Shown: positions 46,093-55,329, counted from the first letter of the stretch. The stretch: DNA of 64,000 nucleotides from Coprobacter secundus (GCA_000803105.1 JTDA01000008.1:86760-150759), one strand, 5' to 3'. Notes: a model not told the origin generated them from the letters alone. Translations and numbers: made by a program.

Positions 46093-46546
46093 ACATTTTT
46101 GATTTTAATCGGTTTACTCACTGGTCTCGGTGCGCACCTTGACTCGTTGTCGTGAGCAAAGGAAATGTGTATAGTGAACAGAATCAAGCAAATGGAGATG
46201 CTGTAGCAATTATGTTACCCTATGCACAATACCGATTGGGCGGGCGGTGCTGCCTGCCGTGATTTGCCGGAGTGATCTCTCCACACCGGATTATTCAAGC
46301 GGATTCCGTTTATGAAGAAGGCTCATTGTATGCGGTTGATATGTAACATGATGTCATTCCGGGCAACGCATCGTCACTGGCTTGAAAATCCATTGCAGTG
46401 TGATTTCTACTGCTTTTATTTGCAGTGGGAACAGGGATAAACGGTCACATTTCCTGCCGAGAATAGGACAATGAGACATGATGGAATATCGGCTGTAAAA
46501 GACCTGTCCTTTTCCGGAATTTTGAATATATGTTTAACTCAAAATA
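46093..46546. other. Gap between divergent mobilization and HTH genes
   Basis: About 450 bp without a supported gene. It contains a small hairpin ACTGC/GCAGT near 46408-46425 and the divergent promoter regions of the DUF3408 and first HTH genes. No clear TAnnTTTG box with a partner is seen. Confidence 0.5.
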
Positions 46547-46867
46547 ATGAAGACAATGGAAATCATCAGCTTTGAAAAAAGGACTTTCGAGGAGATTGCC
46601 GCCAAACTGGATCGCTTCGTGCAGCGGGTGGAAAGTCTGTGCCGTGAACACGGCGGAAAGGAAACAAGTGAATGGATGGACAACCACGAGGTCTGCCGCA
46701 GGTTGCGTATCAGCCCTAGAACCTTGCAGACCCTGAGGGACAACGGGACGCTTGCCTTTACCAAAATAGGGAACCGGACTTATTACCGTCCTGACGATGT
46801 AGAGCGTGTGGTCGGAAATGTGGAGGAGAAACGTAAGGAAGCCCGTTGGAAAGGCAAGACCATTTGA
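46547..46867 (+). CDS. Excisionase-like HTH protein
   Basis: A 106-residue protein: a coiled N-terminus (RTFEEIAAKLDRFVQRVESL) and an HTH_17 domain (MDNHEVCRRLRISPRTLQTLRDNGTLAFTKIGNRTYYRPDDVERVV). The next gene is a similar protein. Such tandem pairs are common near integrase and mobilization genes in Bacteroides conjugative elements and act as excision or expression regulators. Confidence 0.87.
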   Translation: MKTMEIISFEKRTFEEIAAKLDRFVQRVESLCREHGGKETSEWMDNHEVCRRLRISPRTLQTLRDNGTLAFTKIGNRTYYRPDDVERVVGNVEEKRKEARWKGKTI

Positions 46868-46908
46868 GAGAATTTCAAGAATAATGTATAACCCAATATC
46901 AAGAGCAT

Positions 46909-47217
46909 ATGAGTAATGAAATCAGAGAAAAGGACCACGAGTGGGTAAAGGCGTTCCACTCGAGTTTCGACAGGCTGTTGGCCCTGCTCGAAAAGTTGCT
47001 GGAGAAACGGCAACCGTCTGCCTATGGCGATGAACTACTGACGGACAAGGAAGTGGCGTACCTGCTGAAAGTGAGCCGGAGGACTTTGCAGGACTACAGA
47101 AACAACGGTATTCTGCCTTACACACAAGTAGGCGGCAAGATTCTCTACCGGGCTTCTGACATAGAAAAGACACTGATGAAAGGGTACAAGGAGGCGTACA
47201 GATACAAAAGGAGCTAA
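46909..47217 (+). CDS. Excisionase-like HTH protein
   Basis: A 102-residue relative of the preceding gene, with FDRLLALLEKLLEKR followed by LLTDKEVAYLLKVSRRTLQDYRNNGILPYTQVGGKILYRASDIEK. Separated from it by 41 bp and probably cotranscribed. Confidence 0.87.
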   Translation: MSNEIREKDHEWVKAFHSSFDRLLALLEKLLEKRQPSAYGDELLTDKEVAYLLKVSRRTLQDYRNNGILPYTQVGGKILYRASDIEKTLMKGYKEAYRYKRS

Positions 47218-47598
47218 TAGCCCAAGCGTCCCCGCAAAGAACACACAAGGATTTTGATTTTTCTGGAAGGAGCGCAGTTGACCGCCTGCCCATTTTATTT
47301 GTGTTTCTAAAAAATAGCCTTTCTGAATGATAAAATAACAGCATATAGAATTAGGCCCTATTTGAACCAATCTATATGCTGTTGCGTCTTCTGACTTTTC
47401 CGTCAGTCGCTTGTTTCCGCTGCCGTCGGTTCCATTGTACAGACGTGAAAGGGAAAAGGTTTTCGGGCTGAATACGCTCTGAAAGAGGAAGATTCTGCCC
47501 GAAACGGCACAGCCGCCTGACCTTTTCGCTTTCAATAGAGTCTGTACTAACTTCTATGGACGACAGAGGGAACGGGCGACTGTTGTAATTCCCCATAT
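47218..47598. other. Gap with hairpins between HTH and NACHT genes
   Basis: About 380 bp. A perfect 13-bp inverted repeat AACAGCATATAGA/TCTATATGCTGTT (47337-47349 with 47371-47383) can serve as a terminator between convergent genes. A second one, TTTCGGGC/GCCCGAAA, lies near 47460-47505. A 74-codon minus-strand frame (47372-47596) is GC-richer than the NACHT gene but has no family resemblance, so I do not call it. Confidence 0.6.
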
Positions 47599-50514
47599 TT
47601 ATAGAATATATTTTACATTAACCCCTGATATTTTATCAATAAGTTGGAATAACTGAAGAAAATTCTCAAATATATGAGGATCATCTATGTCATTCATTTC
47701 TTTAGAAAAACTTACTTTACGGCCATCAAGAACTTCATAAATATTATGTATAGCTGTTTCACGAACAACTTTCTTCTTAATTAAGAAATCTAGACCAAAA
47801 TAATGTTCTATTTCAAAATAATTATCCTCAAAACGCGGCATTAAGTAATTACTCATTTCTCCAGGTATAGGAATACATATTATATTTATATTCGCATCTT
47901 TATGTTTTTTCCACATATTATGTTCTTTCTCTATAAAATCATTTTTTAAATAACCATACGCAGAAAGACCTGCATAATCATGGTCAACAATACCTATAAC
48001 AATATCGTTTTTTTCTAATAGTGGATAAGAATGTAATAATGTTTCTTTAACTTCTGAAGCGGATCCTGTATCAGATTTTCTACCTCCAGGAATAATTGTC
48101 CAGTAAGGCATAAAACCTCCTGTCAAAACACTATATGCATGTGATAGTAATTCTGCATCTGTTTTTCCTTCTACAATCAATTTAATTCGCCCTTGAATAC
48201 TAACAGTATCTAAAGCTGTAAATCTTAATTTTTGTATTGGCTGTTCTATTATTTGCTTTAATGCAGGAGCTAATGTTGATATGTTTTTCTTAAGTGCATT
48301 TCTAAAAGATTCATATTTCACTTTTCCCAAAAGCATCATTGAAAAATCAGCTAGCAATAAAAGATTTGGGTTCTTCAAAATGTAATCTGAATCTATAACC
48401 TTTTCCAATCCATGTTGATCTCCAATACGTTTTGAATCTAATGTAAAAGCTAATTCTAACAAATTATATCCAATAGCATTTATTTGATTAGCTAATTGAT
48501 CATCATTGATTGCTAAAAGGTCTTCATATTTAGCATATAGTTCATCAAAAGCCATTTTCATAGGCTCTTTTAATGTTATAGAATTAAATGTTTCATAAAA
48601 ATAGATGAAATTTATTATCTGTACTAATGGTAAATTATAGTCACGATATAAAAACTTATTCTCAATAGCTAACACCTTGAATGCCTCCAAGGATAGAAGA
48701 GACAATCTAAGTGCTTCTATTACAACGTCTTTACGTATTTTGTTATCTGTTAAATATAATGCTTGTATTAGATATCCACAACCAAGAATACCAGACATAT
48801 ATTCATATATATTGCAACTAGTTTGAACCTTTTTAAGTATATCCTGCAAAAAATTAGGCATGTCCTTGGATTTTCCTGCATAAAAGATAGCAGAATTTTG
48901 CCAATTTGAATCGTAGAATTTATCAACATATAAGGTCTCAAGTTCACGGTGAAATTTAAATATTTCAACTGAAGCATAATACTCCATATAAGATGCATGA
49001 GTAAATTGCACATACTTTCCATCTTTTATAAATAATATTCCAGTATTCTTAACAATATAGTCTAAGGCATCATTTAGTGTTCCTTTCTTAATCGGGATCG
49101 ATTTATTTGCAAAATAATTTACAAAGAATTTTTCAAAATCCCCTTTTTCCATAGGCTGATGATTTGCAGTATTAAGCAATTCTAAAGCATATATAGAAAG
49201 AATTCTTTCTTTAAAAGATATATCTACAAACTCAACGCGACTAGAAACAACAGCCCGACCAATTATTAAAGAATTAAAATTATCATATATATCAGATATT
49301 GTCGCTGGTATCTCAAAATCTTTTTCCTCAAAAAGAATTGAAATCAAAGATAAATTCAATGGAGTGAGTGGCAGTTTATCTATGATTTTATTTTCTCTTA
49401 AAGCTTCTAATAAATTAGAAGCTTTTATCTCCTCGCCTGAAAAAAATGCATTAAGAAAATGCTTTATCTGCTCAAAGTTAAATCTACGAATATCGTATAT
49501 CTCTACGTTTGCATTTCCAACATTTTGCAAGAGCATATCTACATTCCTTGATGCAACATAATATTTTATATTATATTTCTCTTTTAATTTTTCTAGCTGC
49601 TCAAAGATTACACTATGAAAATCTTCTAATTCATCTATACTATCAATTAAAAGATGGATGTAATACTTATCTTTAATTTCATTAAGAGGAGCTTCACCCA
49701 AAATAATCTTCAATTTATCTTGAATAAGAAATTTTATGTCTTCGATTGAACTTATTATATCCTGTGAAGAAAGATAAATTGGTAAATTTTTCTTTTCTTT
49801 TAGTGCTGAATTTTCATCTATCAAATGCTTTATAATCCTCTTTAATAATGTTGACTTTCCACAACCTGCTTCACCTTGAATAATTAACGACTGTTTTTGT
49901 TTTATTATATCATCTATTTTGTATTTGCTTCTAACGATTGTTTTCGTTTTTTTATCTTCATAGCAGCGAGACAATTGTGGCTCTATAAAAAAATTTAATT
50001 TTTGTTTATATTTATCTTGGGAAAAATTCAATTTCCTTAATTCAGTATCTTCTTGAATAAAATTTAAAAGTGTTTTTTCATATGCTAAAAGATCTTGATC
50101 TTCATGACGCCAAAAGTCAGAATAATATTCATCAATAAGAGATATCAATTCATTACGTTCAATATATGTCGGACTAATGTTTGTACTTTTTTTCATTAAA
50201 GTATTCTTAAATCCATTTGAAATTGTTTGTAATGAAACTACGAAAACTAAGTTTGCAGAATATTTATTTTGAAGAGATTCAATTCCTTTATAAACGATTT
50301 CTACTTCTTCATTTGTAATACCGCTAAGCTTTTGAGGAAATAGAGCAAATAAACAAACTGTTTTACGCCCCATAATTTTTTGTTCTCCAACTATACAATT
50401 ATTGTAGCGAGTCACATTATCAAAATTTTGATTCTTTACCAATGTTTCAAACATACAAAAGAATTCGTCTTCTGATAGTTTATTTATTATTTCAATTTTA
50501 TTAATATTAGCCAT
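47599..50514 (-). CDS. NACHT-type STAND NTPase with C-terminal TOPRIM domain
   Basis: A 971-residue protein. Residues 1-180 form an alpha/beta domain that may be a degenerate restriction-type fold. The NACHT NTPase follows: P-loop GEAGCGKST (214-222), Walker B HLLIDSIDELED (287-298), YVASRN sensor, then the helical parts ending in QFTHASYMEYYASVEIF, typical of NACHT modules. A long helical region (about 520-770) may sense the trigger. The C-terminus is TOPRIM-like: Glu782 in LIVEGKTD and Asp844/Asp846 in GIVDHDYAG, followed by ICIPIPGE and EIEHYF. Such STAND proteins are phage sensors; here the effector would be a TOPRIM nuclease at the C-terminus. It is very AT-rich compared with the mob genes nearby, which suggests separate acquisition. 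Confidence 0.82.
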   Translation of the reverse strand: MANINKIEIINKLSEDEFFCMFETLVKNQNFDNVTRYNNCIVGEQKIMGRKTVCLFALFPQKLSGITNEEVEIVYKGIESLQNKYSANLVFVVSLQTISNGFKNTLMKKSTNISPTYIERNELISLIDEYYSDFWRHEDQDLLAYEKTLLNFIQEDTELRKLNFSQDKYKQKLNFFIEPQLSRCYEDKKTKTIVRSKYKIDDIIKQKQSLIIQGEAGCGKSTLLKRIIKHLIDENSALKEKKNLPIYLSSQDIISSIEDIKFLIQDKLKIILGEAPLNEIKDKYYIHLLIDSIDELEDFHSVIFEQLEKLKEKYNIKYYVASRNVDMLLQNVGNANVEIYDIRRFNFEQIKHFLNAFFSGEEIKASNLLEALRENKIIDKLPLTPLNLSLISILFEEKDFEIPATISDIYDNFNSLIIGRAVVSSRVEFVDISFKERILSIYALELLNTANHQPMEKGDFEKFFVNYFANKSIPIKKGTLNDALDYIVKNTGILFIKDGKYVQFTHASYMEYYASVEIFKFHRELETLYVDKFYDSNWQNSAIFYAGKSKDMPNFLQDILKKVQTSCNIYEYMSGILGCGYLIQALYLTDNKIRKDVVIEALRLSLLSLEAFKVLAIENKFLYRDYNLPLVQIINFIYFYETFNSITLKEPMKMAFDELYAKYEDLLAINDDQLANQINAIGYNLLELAFTLDSKRIGDQHGLEKVIDSDYILKNPNLLLLADFSMMLLGKVKYESFRNALKKNISTLAPALKQIIEQPIQKLRFTALDTVSIQGRIKLIVEGKTDAELLSHAYSVLTGGFMPYWTIIPGGRKSDTGSASEVKETLLHSYPLLEKNDIVIGIVDHDYAGLSAYGYLKNDFIEKEHNMWKKHKDANINIICIPIPGEMSNYLMPRFEDNYFEIEHYFGLDFLIKKKVVRETAIHNIYEVLDGRKVSFSKEMNDIDDPHIFENFLQLFQLIDKISGVNVKYIL

Positions 50515-50578
50515 AAATATATTAATTAAAAATTCTAAATATATGAAATTGACAATAATTATATCAATCTATTGAATA

Positions 50579-50586
50579 CAAAGATA
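50579..50586 (-). promoter_or_regulatory. -7 box for the NACHT-TOPRIM gene
   Basis: TATCTTTG on the minus strand matches TAnnTTTG, 65 bp before the ATG at 50514. A -33 element is not clear. Confidence 0.45.
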
Positions 50587-50727
50587 GTGATTACAAGTAT
50601 TATTTAGCTATTAATATGTGATTTTACTAGCCTGAATCCACTTTCAAAAATGTTTTTATAGGATTACATCAAGTAAATACCCTGAGAGGGATTAATCAAA
50701 AAAGCACTTTTAAAGTAGATTATAATC

Positions 50728-51972
50728 TTAAATATTTCTTTTTTCAACAACGCTATTATACTGATTCTTATCCAAATGAGATGTGAATGATATCCTCTTT
50801 TCAATTAGTTTATCCATATCCTCTGAAATCTTGTCATCAGTAACTTTTGCATATCCTTGTGTCGTTCTGATATTTGTATGTCCCATCATTTTGGATATGC
50901 TTTCCATAGGAACCCCTGCAGAGACCATTAGGGTGCCAAAAGTGTGACGACTTTGATGATATGACAGGTTATGTTTGAACTGATGGGAAAAGCCCAACTC
51001 ATGTATTTCAAACCAGATCATATCACGTATTGGTAACGGGAAGATGGGCTTACTGTCATCTGTCGTATTATACAAGGAAATTATCTGCTCCGCGACCGGA
51101 TGCAATGGTATAAATGATTCAACGCTTGTTTTCTTGCGATATGTTCTGATATATTTCCGTCCTTCCGCAGTTGTACCTATATGATGCGGATAGAGATTAC
51201 GTACATCAACGTAAGCCAGACCGCAAAAACATGAAAATATAAAGGTTCTTCTTGCAAGTTCCTGTAGTGGATCCTGTTTTGGATGGCTCATTATCTCCTG
51301 AAGCTGGTTCTTGCTTATATACATGAGCTTTGCGGGTGCCTTCTTTTCATATTTTATATCATCCAAAGGATTATATCTCAAAATTCCTTTATCCACGGCA
51401 AGATAAACCAGACGTTTCAGCCAGCAAAGACAATGGTTACGGTATGATGGCTTATGAGGGTAATTTGTTTTCAGATATAAAATGAAATTGGTGCCAAACT
51501 CTTCGGTAATATCTGTAAAAAGCATGTCCTCCTTGCCCAGAGAACGGATGTATTCCCCCAGATAGTAATGATACATTTTTGATTGCCTGTAACTGGAGGT
51601 TGAATCTATTTGAATGGAACGGATTTTCAGATTTTCCCGCTCCACCTCTCCTGCTTGTAATATATACTTCGGGATGTCAGCAGCTCCTGTCATGGCTGTT
51701 TTCAGCAGTTCCGCACTGATAACGCCGTTCACTTTCAACAGTTCAGCATAAGTTTCATCTACGCGTTTCTTATGTTCATCAAGCATCCCGTTCAGTCTGT
51801 TGTTCTTGACTTCCCCTTTCTTGCTGTTCCACTCTTCCGGCTGGCAATACAACCCGGTCGATAATACAACAGCCTTTCCGTCTATTGTAATACGACACAT
51901 GATTGATGTAGTCCCGTCAGATTTGACTTTACCACGGTTTATATAATACAGTTGCTTATATGTACTTCTCAT
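50728..51972 (-). CDS. Tyrosine integrase (second of a tandem pair)
   Basis: A 414-residue site-specific recombinase with an N-terminal arm-binding domain (IMCRITIDGKAVVLSTGLYCQPEEWN), a SAM-like domain (about 105-200) and the catalytic domain with the degenerate Arg box CFCGLAYVDV (Arg replaced by Leu-Ala region), HQSRHTFGT (HxxR) and Tyr in TTQGYAKVTD. The neighbour 51991-53220 is a paralogue. Two adjacent recombinases near one end are known in several Bacteroides mobilizable elements and probably act together. Confidence 0.9.
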   Translation of the reverse strand: MRSTYKQLYYINRGKVKSDGTTSIMCRITIDGKAVVLSTGLYCQPEEWNSKKGEVKNNRLNGMLDEHKKRVDETYAELLKVNGVISAELLKTAMTGAADIPKYILQAGEVERENLKIRSIQIDSTSSYRQSKMYHYYLGEYIRSLGKEDMLFTDITEEFGTNFILYLKTNYPHKPSYRNHCLCWLKRLVYLAVDKGILRYNPLDDIKYEKKAPAKLMYISKNQLQEIMSHPKQDPLQELARRTFIFSCFCGLAYVDVRNLYPHHIGTTAEGRKYIRTYRKKTSVESFIPLHPVAEQIISLYNTTDDSKPIFPLPIRDMIWFEIHELGFSHQFKHNLSYHQSRHTFGTLMVSAGVPMESISKMMGHTNIRTTQGYAKVTDDKISEDMDKLIEKRISFTSHLDKNQYNSVVEKRNI

Positions 51973-51990
51973 GATTCTTTCATTCTTGAT

Positions 51991-53220
51991 TTATAATACC
52001 AGTTTCATATCACTCGTTGCCTCGATGAATTTGTCCATATCCTCAAAAAGTTTTTTAGGAGTTACCCTTGCATAAAGCTGAGTAGTTGTCAGATTGGTAT
52101 GGCCCAGCATTTTGCTGATTGTTTCAATGGGAACACCAGCCTCAAGGGTTATCAGACTTCCGAAGGTATGTCTTCCCATATGATAGACCAAATCACAGCT
52201 TATGCCAGCCAGATCCCGTAAACCTTTCATGTGGCGTCTCATATTGGGATGGTGTATCATCGGGAAAAGCTCTTCCCTTTCATCCGAACGATATTTTTCT
52301 ATAAGAGAGATAGCCTCTGGCAACAATTTGACGCGTGCCTGATAATCATTTTTCTTTCTCAGATACTTTAACCACAAATCGCCCTTATCATCCTTGTATA
52401 TATTCTCTCGGGTAATTGAAACCGCATCCGCATATGGGACTCCTGTATAACAGGCGAAGAGGAACAAATCCCTGGCTATGTTATGAGTGACTCTTTCCGG
52501 TGGTATTACGACATCACGGATTTTCTCAAAATCTTCGCGGCTCAAAGACCGTGGTGGTTTACGGTGCTCTTGGGGTAGTTTGAAATTCACAAAATAACGT
52601 TTTTCCGCGTATCCTTCCTTAAATGCCATCCGGCAGATTTTCTTCAGGATGGCCAGATAATGTCTTGCCGTATCTACCGCAAGTCCCTTGTCCTTCAGAA
52701 TATAATTCTGAAACTCCCAAGGAATGTGTTCATTCAACTGTCCAAAAGCGACATCACTTGTCTTGAATCGTTTTTGAATAAATTCTCCAAGATACCTGCG
52801 GTTGTAAATGTATGTTGACATGGAGCTTTTCGCCACATCAATACCGATTCTTGAATGCATATCCTCTATATGCATATCAAGCCGTTTCAACAGAGTCATC
52901 TGGGTTTCCACACTTCCCTGGAAAAGCTCTTTTACGGCAGTCGCGTCAAAATCAATCTTACGTTCTACAAGTGAATCAAATGCAGAATTGACAGAAAGCA
53001 GGAGCCGGTCAATTTTTGCATTAATATCAACGGCTTCTTTACTCTTTCCATTCAGTCGGCTTTCTCTTGGATTCCATAACTCCGGAGTACATGACAGCTT
53101 ACAACTGAATTGTGCCATCGTGTTGTTCACCGTTATTCGCCCCATTATCGGAGCCTTTCCGAATTTGTCAAGACCGCTCTTTTTCAGGTAGAGCAACACC
53201 TTAAATTTTTCTACTTTCAT
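51991..53220 (-). CDS. Tyrosine integrase (first of a tandem pair)
   Basis: A 409-residue recombinase: arm domain IMGRITVNNTMAQFSCKLSCTPELWN, SAM-like domain, catalytic box CYTGVPYADAVSI, GRHTFGSL (HxxR) and Tyr in TTQLYARVTP. The Arg of the first box is also replaced, as in many Bacteroidetes members of this family. It lies 18 bp upstream of its partner and about 290 bp from the right end of element 3, the usual place of int next to att. Confidence 0.9.
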   Translation of the reverse strand: MKVEKFKVLLYLKKSGLDKFGKAPIMGRITVNNTMAQFSCKLSCTPELWNPRESRLNGKSKEAVDINAKIDRLLLSVNSAFDSLVERKIDFDATAVKELFQGSVETQMTLLKRLDMHIEDMHSRIGIDVAKSSMSTYIYNRRYLGEFIQKRFKTSDVAFGQLNEHIPWEFQNYILKDKGLAVDTARHYLAILKKICRMAFKEGYAEKRYFVNFKLPQEHRKPPRSLSREDFEKIRDVVIPPERVTHNIARDLFLFACYTGVPYADAVSITRENIYKDDKGDLWLKYLRKKNDYQARVKLLPEAISLIEKYRSDEREELFPMIHHPNMRRHMKGLRDLAGISCDLVYHMGRHTFGSLITLEAGVPIETISKMLGHTNLTTTQLYARVTPKKLFEDMDKFIEATSDMKLVL

Positions 53221-53333
53221 ACGCTTATTTTTTTAATGGCAAAATTACCTATTTTATAAGCGTCCTTTGATATGCAAAATGCTGACATATAGTGAATAAC
53301 AGCCTCTGTGACAGCTTCTTCATTGTTCAGTCT

Positions 53334-53379
53334 GTTACCTATTTGGCTCAGGTAACTGGGCAGCTAACATTCTGGTAAC
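53334..53379. promoter_or_regulatory. Cluster of GGTAAC sites at the right end of element 3
   Basis: GTTACC (53334-53339), CAGGTAAC (53349-53356) and CTGGTAAC (53372-53379) form one inverted and one direct copy. The same CAGGTAAC is near the left end. They are likely arm-type integrase sites. Confidence 0.5.
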
Positions 53380-53506
53380 TGAACACCTGCAATATCCTGT
53401 CCATTTTTGCTTTCCATTATCTCAGCAAAAAACAGAACTTTTGCTCATATTCAACCAATTACGTTCACCTTTCTCATCCCTTCATCTGCTTGCTTCCTGT
53501 ATTCTG

Positions 53507-53674
53507 TTCCACTGCTTTAGGCACTCGTATGCGGTCATCCAAATCTCTTTAGGCACAGACATTTACACAGTATCGAAGATGTTGACGCACAAGAATGTCA
53601 CCACCACTCAAATCTATGCTGATTTGGTCAATTCCAAGAAGCGAGAGACGGCGAACAAGATTTCGCTGAAATAG
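53507..53674 (+). pseudogene. Tyrosine integrase of element 2, 3' fragment
   Basis: Encodes FHCFRHSYAVIQISLG, MLTHKNVTTTQIYADL and the C-terminal tail: the HxxR and nucleophile-Tyr part missing from the 5' fragment at 31740. The open frame begins further left at 53441 in element 3 DNA, but only the part from 53507 is integrase-like. It is followed by a terminator, as in the intact gene of element 1. Confidence 0.88.
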
Positions 53675-53692
53675 TATAAAGTTCTGTAAAGT

Positions 53693-53736
53693 AAGAAGAG
53701 TCCGACATGGGGTTAAAACCTAGTCGGACTCTTCTT
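53693..53736 (+). terminator. Terminator after the element 2 integrase fragment
   Basis: A 14-bp perfect stem (AAGAAGAGTCCGAC with GTCGGACTCTTCTT) and a following T-run. Confidence 0.88.
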
Positions 53737-53838
53737 TTTTATTTTATTTTGGCATAGATGGGTATAGAAATAAGTACCATATCGAGGACAAATGCTGCCA
53801 CTTTCTTGGATTTATAACATGGTATTTATGAAATGACA

Positions 53839-53846
53839 TATATTTG
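53839..53846 (+). promoter_or_regulatory. Possible -7 box before the two-TM protein gene
   Basis: TATATTTG, 27 bp before the ATG at 53873; no clear -33 partner. Confidence 0.4.
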
Positions 53847-53872
53847 CGCACAAACAATTAGCAAATATCACT

Positions 53873-54640
53873 ATGAATCAGAAAAGTATAGAACATATAG
53901 CACTCTATTCCCTTGTATTGGTAGGCACTCTTGTCGTTGGCGTTTTAGCTCGGCAGTTTGTTTTATCCAAAGGCGTTGACGATTTCAGTAGTATTGTTGC
54001 ATTTTTTGCAGCAGTAATTGTCTTGATGGCGATCTATGCCAGTTTACAGACAACTTTCAATCAGTTTCTGCTGCCACGCATAGAAACTTTTCTATTGCGT
54101 TTCTCTGCTTTTCAAAAGATGAAAAATCACAATGATACCGTTTCTGAGCCGGAAGCCACTACAATCAAAGATTCAAACCAGGCTACGCCTGATGTCATTG
54201 AGCCTGCTCCTACCACTGAAGAAGCAATCTCTGAACCTTCAGAATATGAAGTCATGCGAACCAACGCTATCGCAAAACAGAATCATGCTATTCAAACCAA
54301 ATTAGAAAAGGTCATTAGCTATACGAAGCAAACAATGGTTGCCTATATGAGTGAAGAAGATCTCAACCGTCTATGTGCATACATCGTAGAATACAGTTCA
54401 GGCGATACCTTACAAAAGGTATCGCCCGTAAAGGTTGACTCACAACTTAAAAGCATTGACATTATGCACTTTGGTTGGAATATTGGCAAGGCTTTTGGCA
54501 GAAAGCGTATTCATACTGCTACCCTAATCAAGAATGTTTTTGCCCATACCCTTCGCGACCTGGAAATCTCAACTATTGAACGTAAAATGTCACACACAGA
54601 ATCTGGATGTAAAATCAGACTAAATCTGAATATTACATGA
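53873..54640 (+). CDS. Two-TM protein of the mobilizable-element module (function unknown)
   Basis: A 255-residue paralogue of 8281-9102. Two hydrophobic segments (about 9-28 and 39-60), a Pro/Glu-rich linker (about 95-125), then a helical C-terminal domain with IDIMHFGWNIGKAFGRKRIH and LIKNVFAHTLRDLE. The shared block with the element 1 protein (IDxMHFxWNIG) shows a conserved function in this element type, which I cannot name. Confidence 0.75.
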   Translation: MNQKSIEHIALYSLVLVGTLVVGVLARQFVLSKGVDDFSSIVAFFAAVIVLMAIYASLQTTFNQFLLPRIETFLLRFSAFQKMKNHNDTVSEPEATTIKDSNQATPDVIEPAPTTEEAISEPSEYEVMRTNAIAKQNHAIQTKLEKVISYTKQTMVAYMSEEDLNRLCAYIVEYSSGDTLQKVSPVKVDSQLKSIDIMHFGWNIGKAFGRKRIHTATLIKNVFAHTLRDLEISTIERKMSHTESGCKIRLNLNIT

Positions 54641-54643
54641 AAC

Positions 54644-55201
54644 TTATTCCAATATTCCTAATTTCCTTATTTTTCTAGTTCCCTTCATTTCTTTTGAGTT
54701 TGAATCATAAATCATTAAATCTGGAATATAATTAGCAGGTGAATTATAATGTATCCTCTTCCATTCACTATTTTTTATAGGATGATACCACTGATTAATA
54801 ATATATACATCGAAAACTGGTGGATGGAAATTTATTTCATTCATCATATTTTCAAATCCTAATTCTAATTCTGCTAGCTCTGAAGTTATGATTTTCTCTA
54901 CTACATTTATATCTGTTTTATTAGGTACAACATTGGAAAATTTACCAATCCATATAGAATAATCGCTATGTTCTATTTCTTTAAAATGATGATCCCTATC
55001 TTTTAGTCTTCTATATACGCATCTAATAGTTTGTCCACAATAATAAGAAAATTTTCTAGCGTATTTTCTTTTTCCTTGCAACAAGTACAAATTAAAATTT
55101 TCATTATTATTCTCCAACCATTTCTTTTCCCAATTATATAACTCATCATATGAGAATGGTCCAACCCATTTTATTAGATAGACTTTATCTGTATTGTTCA
55201 T
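54644..55201 (-). CDS. GIY-YIG-like nuclease domain protein
   Basis: A 185-residue protein. The segment NLYLLQGKRKYARKFSYYCGQTIRCVYRRLKDRDHHF fits the GIY-YIG layout (first Tyr strand, YYCGQT for YIG, then the Arg helix), with a possible catalytic Glu in the later helix (NVVEKIIT). Such domains occur in homing and restriction nucleases. The gene is strongly AT-rich and lies in reverse orientation between two module genes, so it is probably an independent cargo gene. Confidence 0.65.
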   Translation of the reverse strand: MNNTDKVYLIKWVGPFSYDELYNWEKKWLENNNENFNLYLLQGKRKYARKFSYYCGQTIRCVYRRLKDRDHHFKEIEHSDYSIWIGKFSNVVPNKTDINVVEKIITSELAELELGFENMMNEINFHPPVFDVYIINQWYHPIKNSEWKRIHYNSPANYIPDLMIYDSNSKEMKGTRKIRKLGILE

Positions 55202-55254
55202 AGTCTGCTTTTTTGCAAATATACTAATTTATCACCACCAAAAGTTATCTCACA

Positions 55255-55306
55255 GTTATATTCCGGTGATGTTTCCCACCATCAAAACACCAATTTCCTT
55301 TGCCAG
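55255..55306 (+). repeat. Leader repeat B of element 2, upstream of the excisionase-like gene
   Basis: Second copy of the leader at 31655-31705 (TTCCGGTGAT, CCACCATCA, AACACC, TTTGC). It ends 24 bp before the ATG of the HTH gene, as in element 1. Confidence 0.72.
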
Positions 55307-55329
55307 CGAACAATTAAAAACGAGTACGT

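Larger units (their letters stand above)
32684..53506. mobile_element. Nested mobilizable element 3 (about 20.8 kb) inside the integrase gene of element 2
   Basis: The two halves of the element 2 integrase join in frame if 32684-53506 is removed (ITFH...CFRHSYAV). Both junctions share TTCCA, and six bases further both have TAGGCA (32690-32695 and 53518-53523), so the exact crossover is uncertain by about ten bases. CAGGTAAC occurs near both ends (32751-32758 and 53349-53356), as expected for arm-type integrase sites. The element has two tandem integrases at its right end, a mobilization operon, two HTH genes and several defence genes. Confidence 0.85.

Noticed and set aside
47372-47596. A 74-codon minus-strand frame before the NACHT gene
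   Set aside because: Runs over inverted repeats and lacks domain features; possibly a remnant but not supportable.
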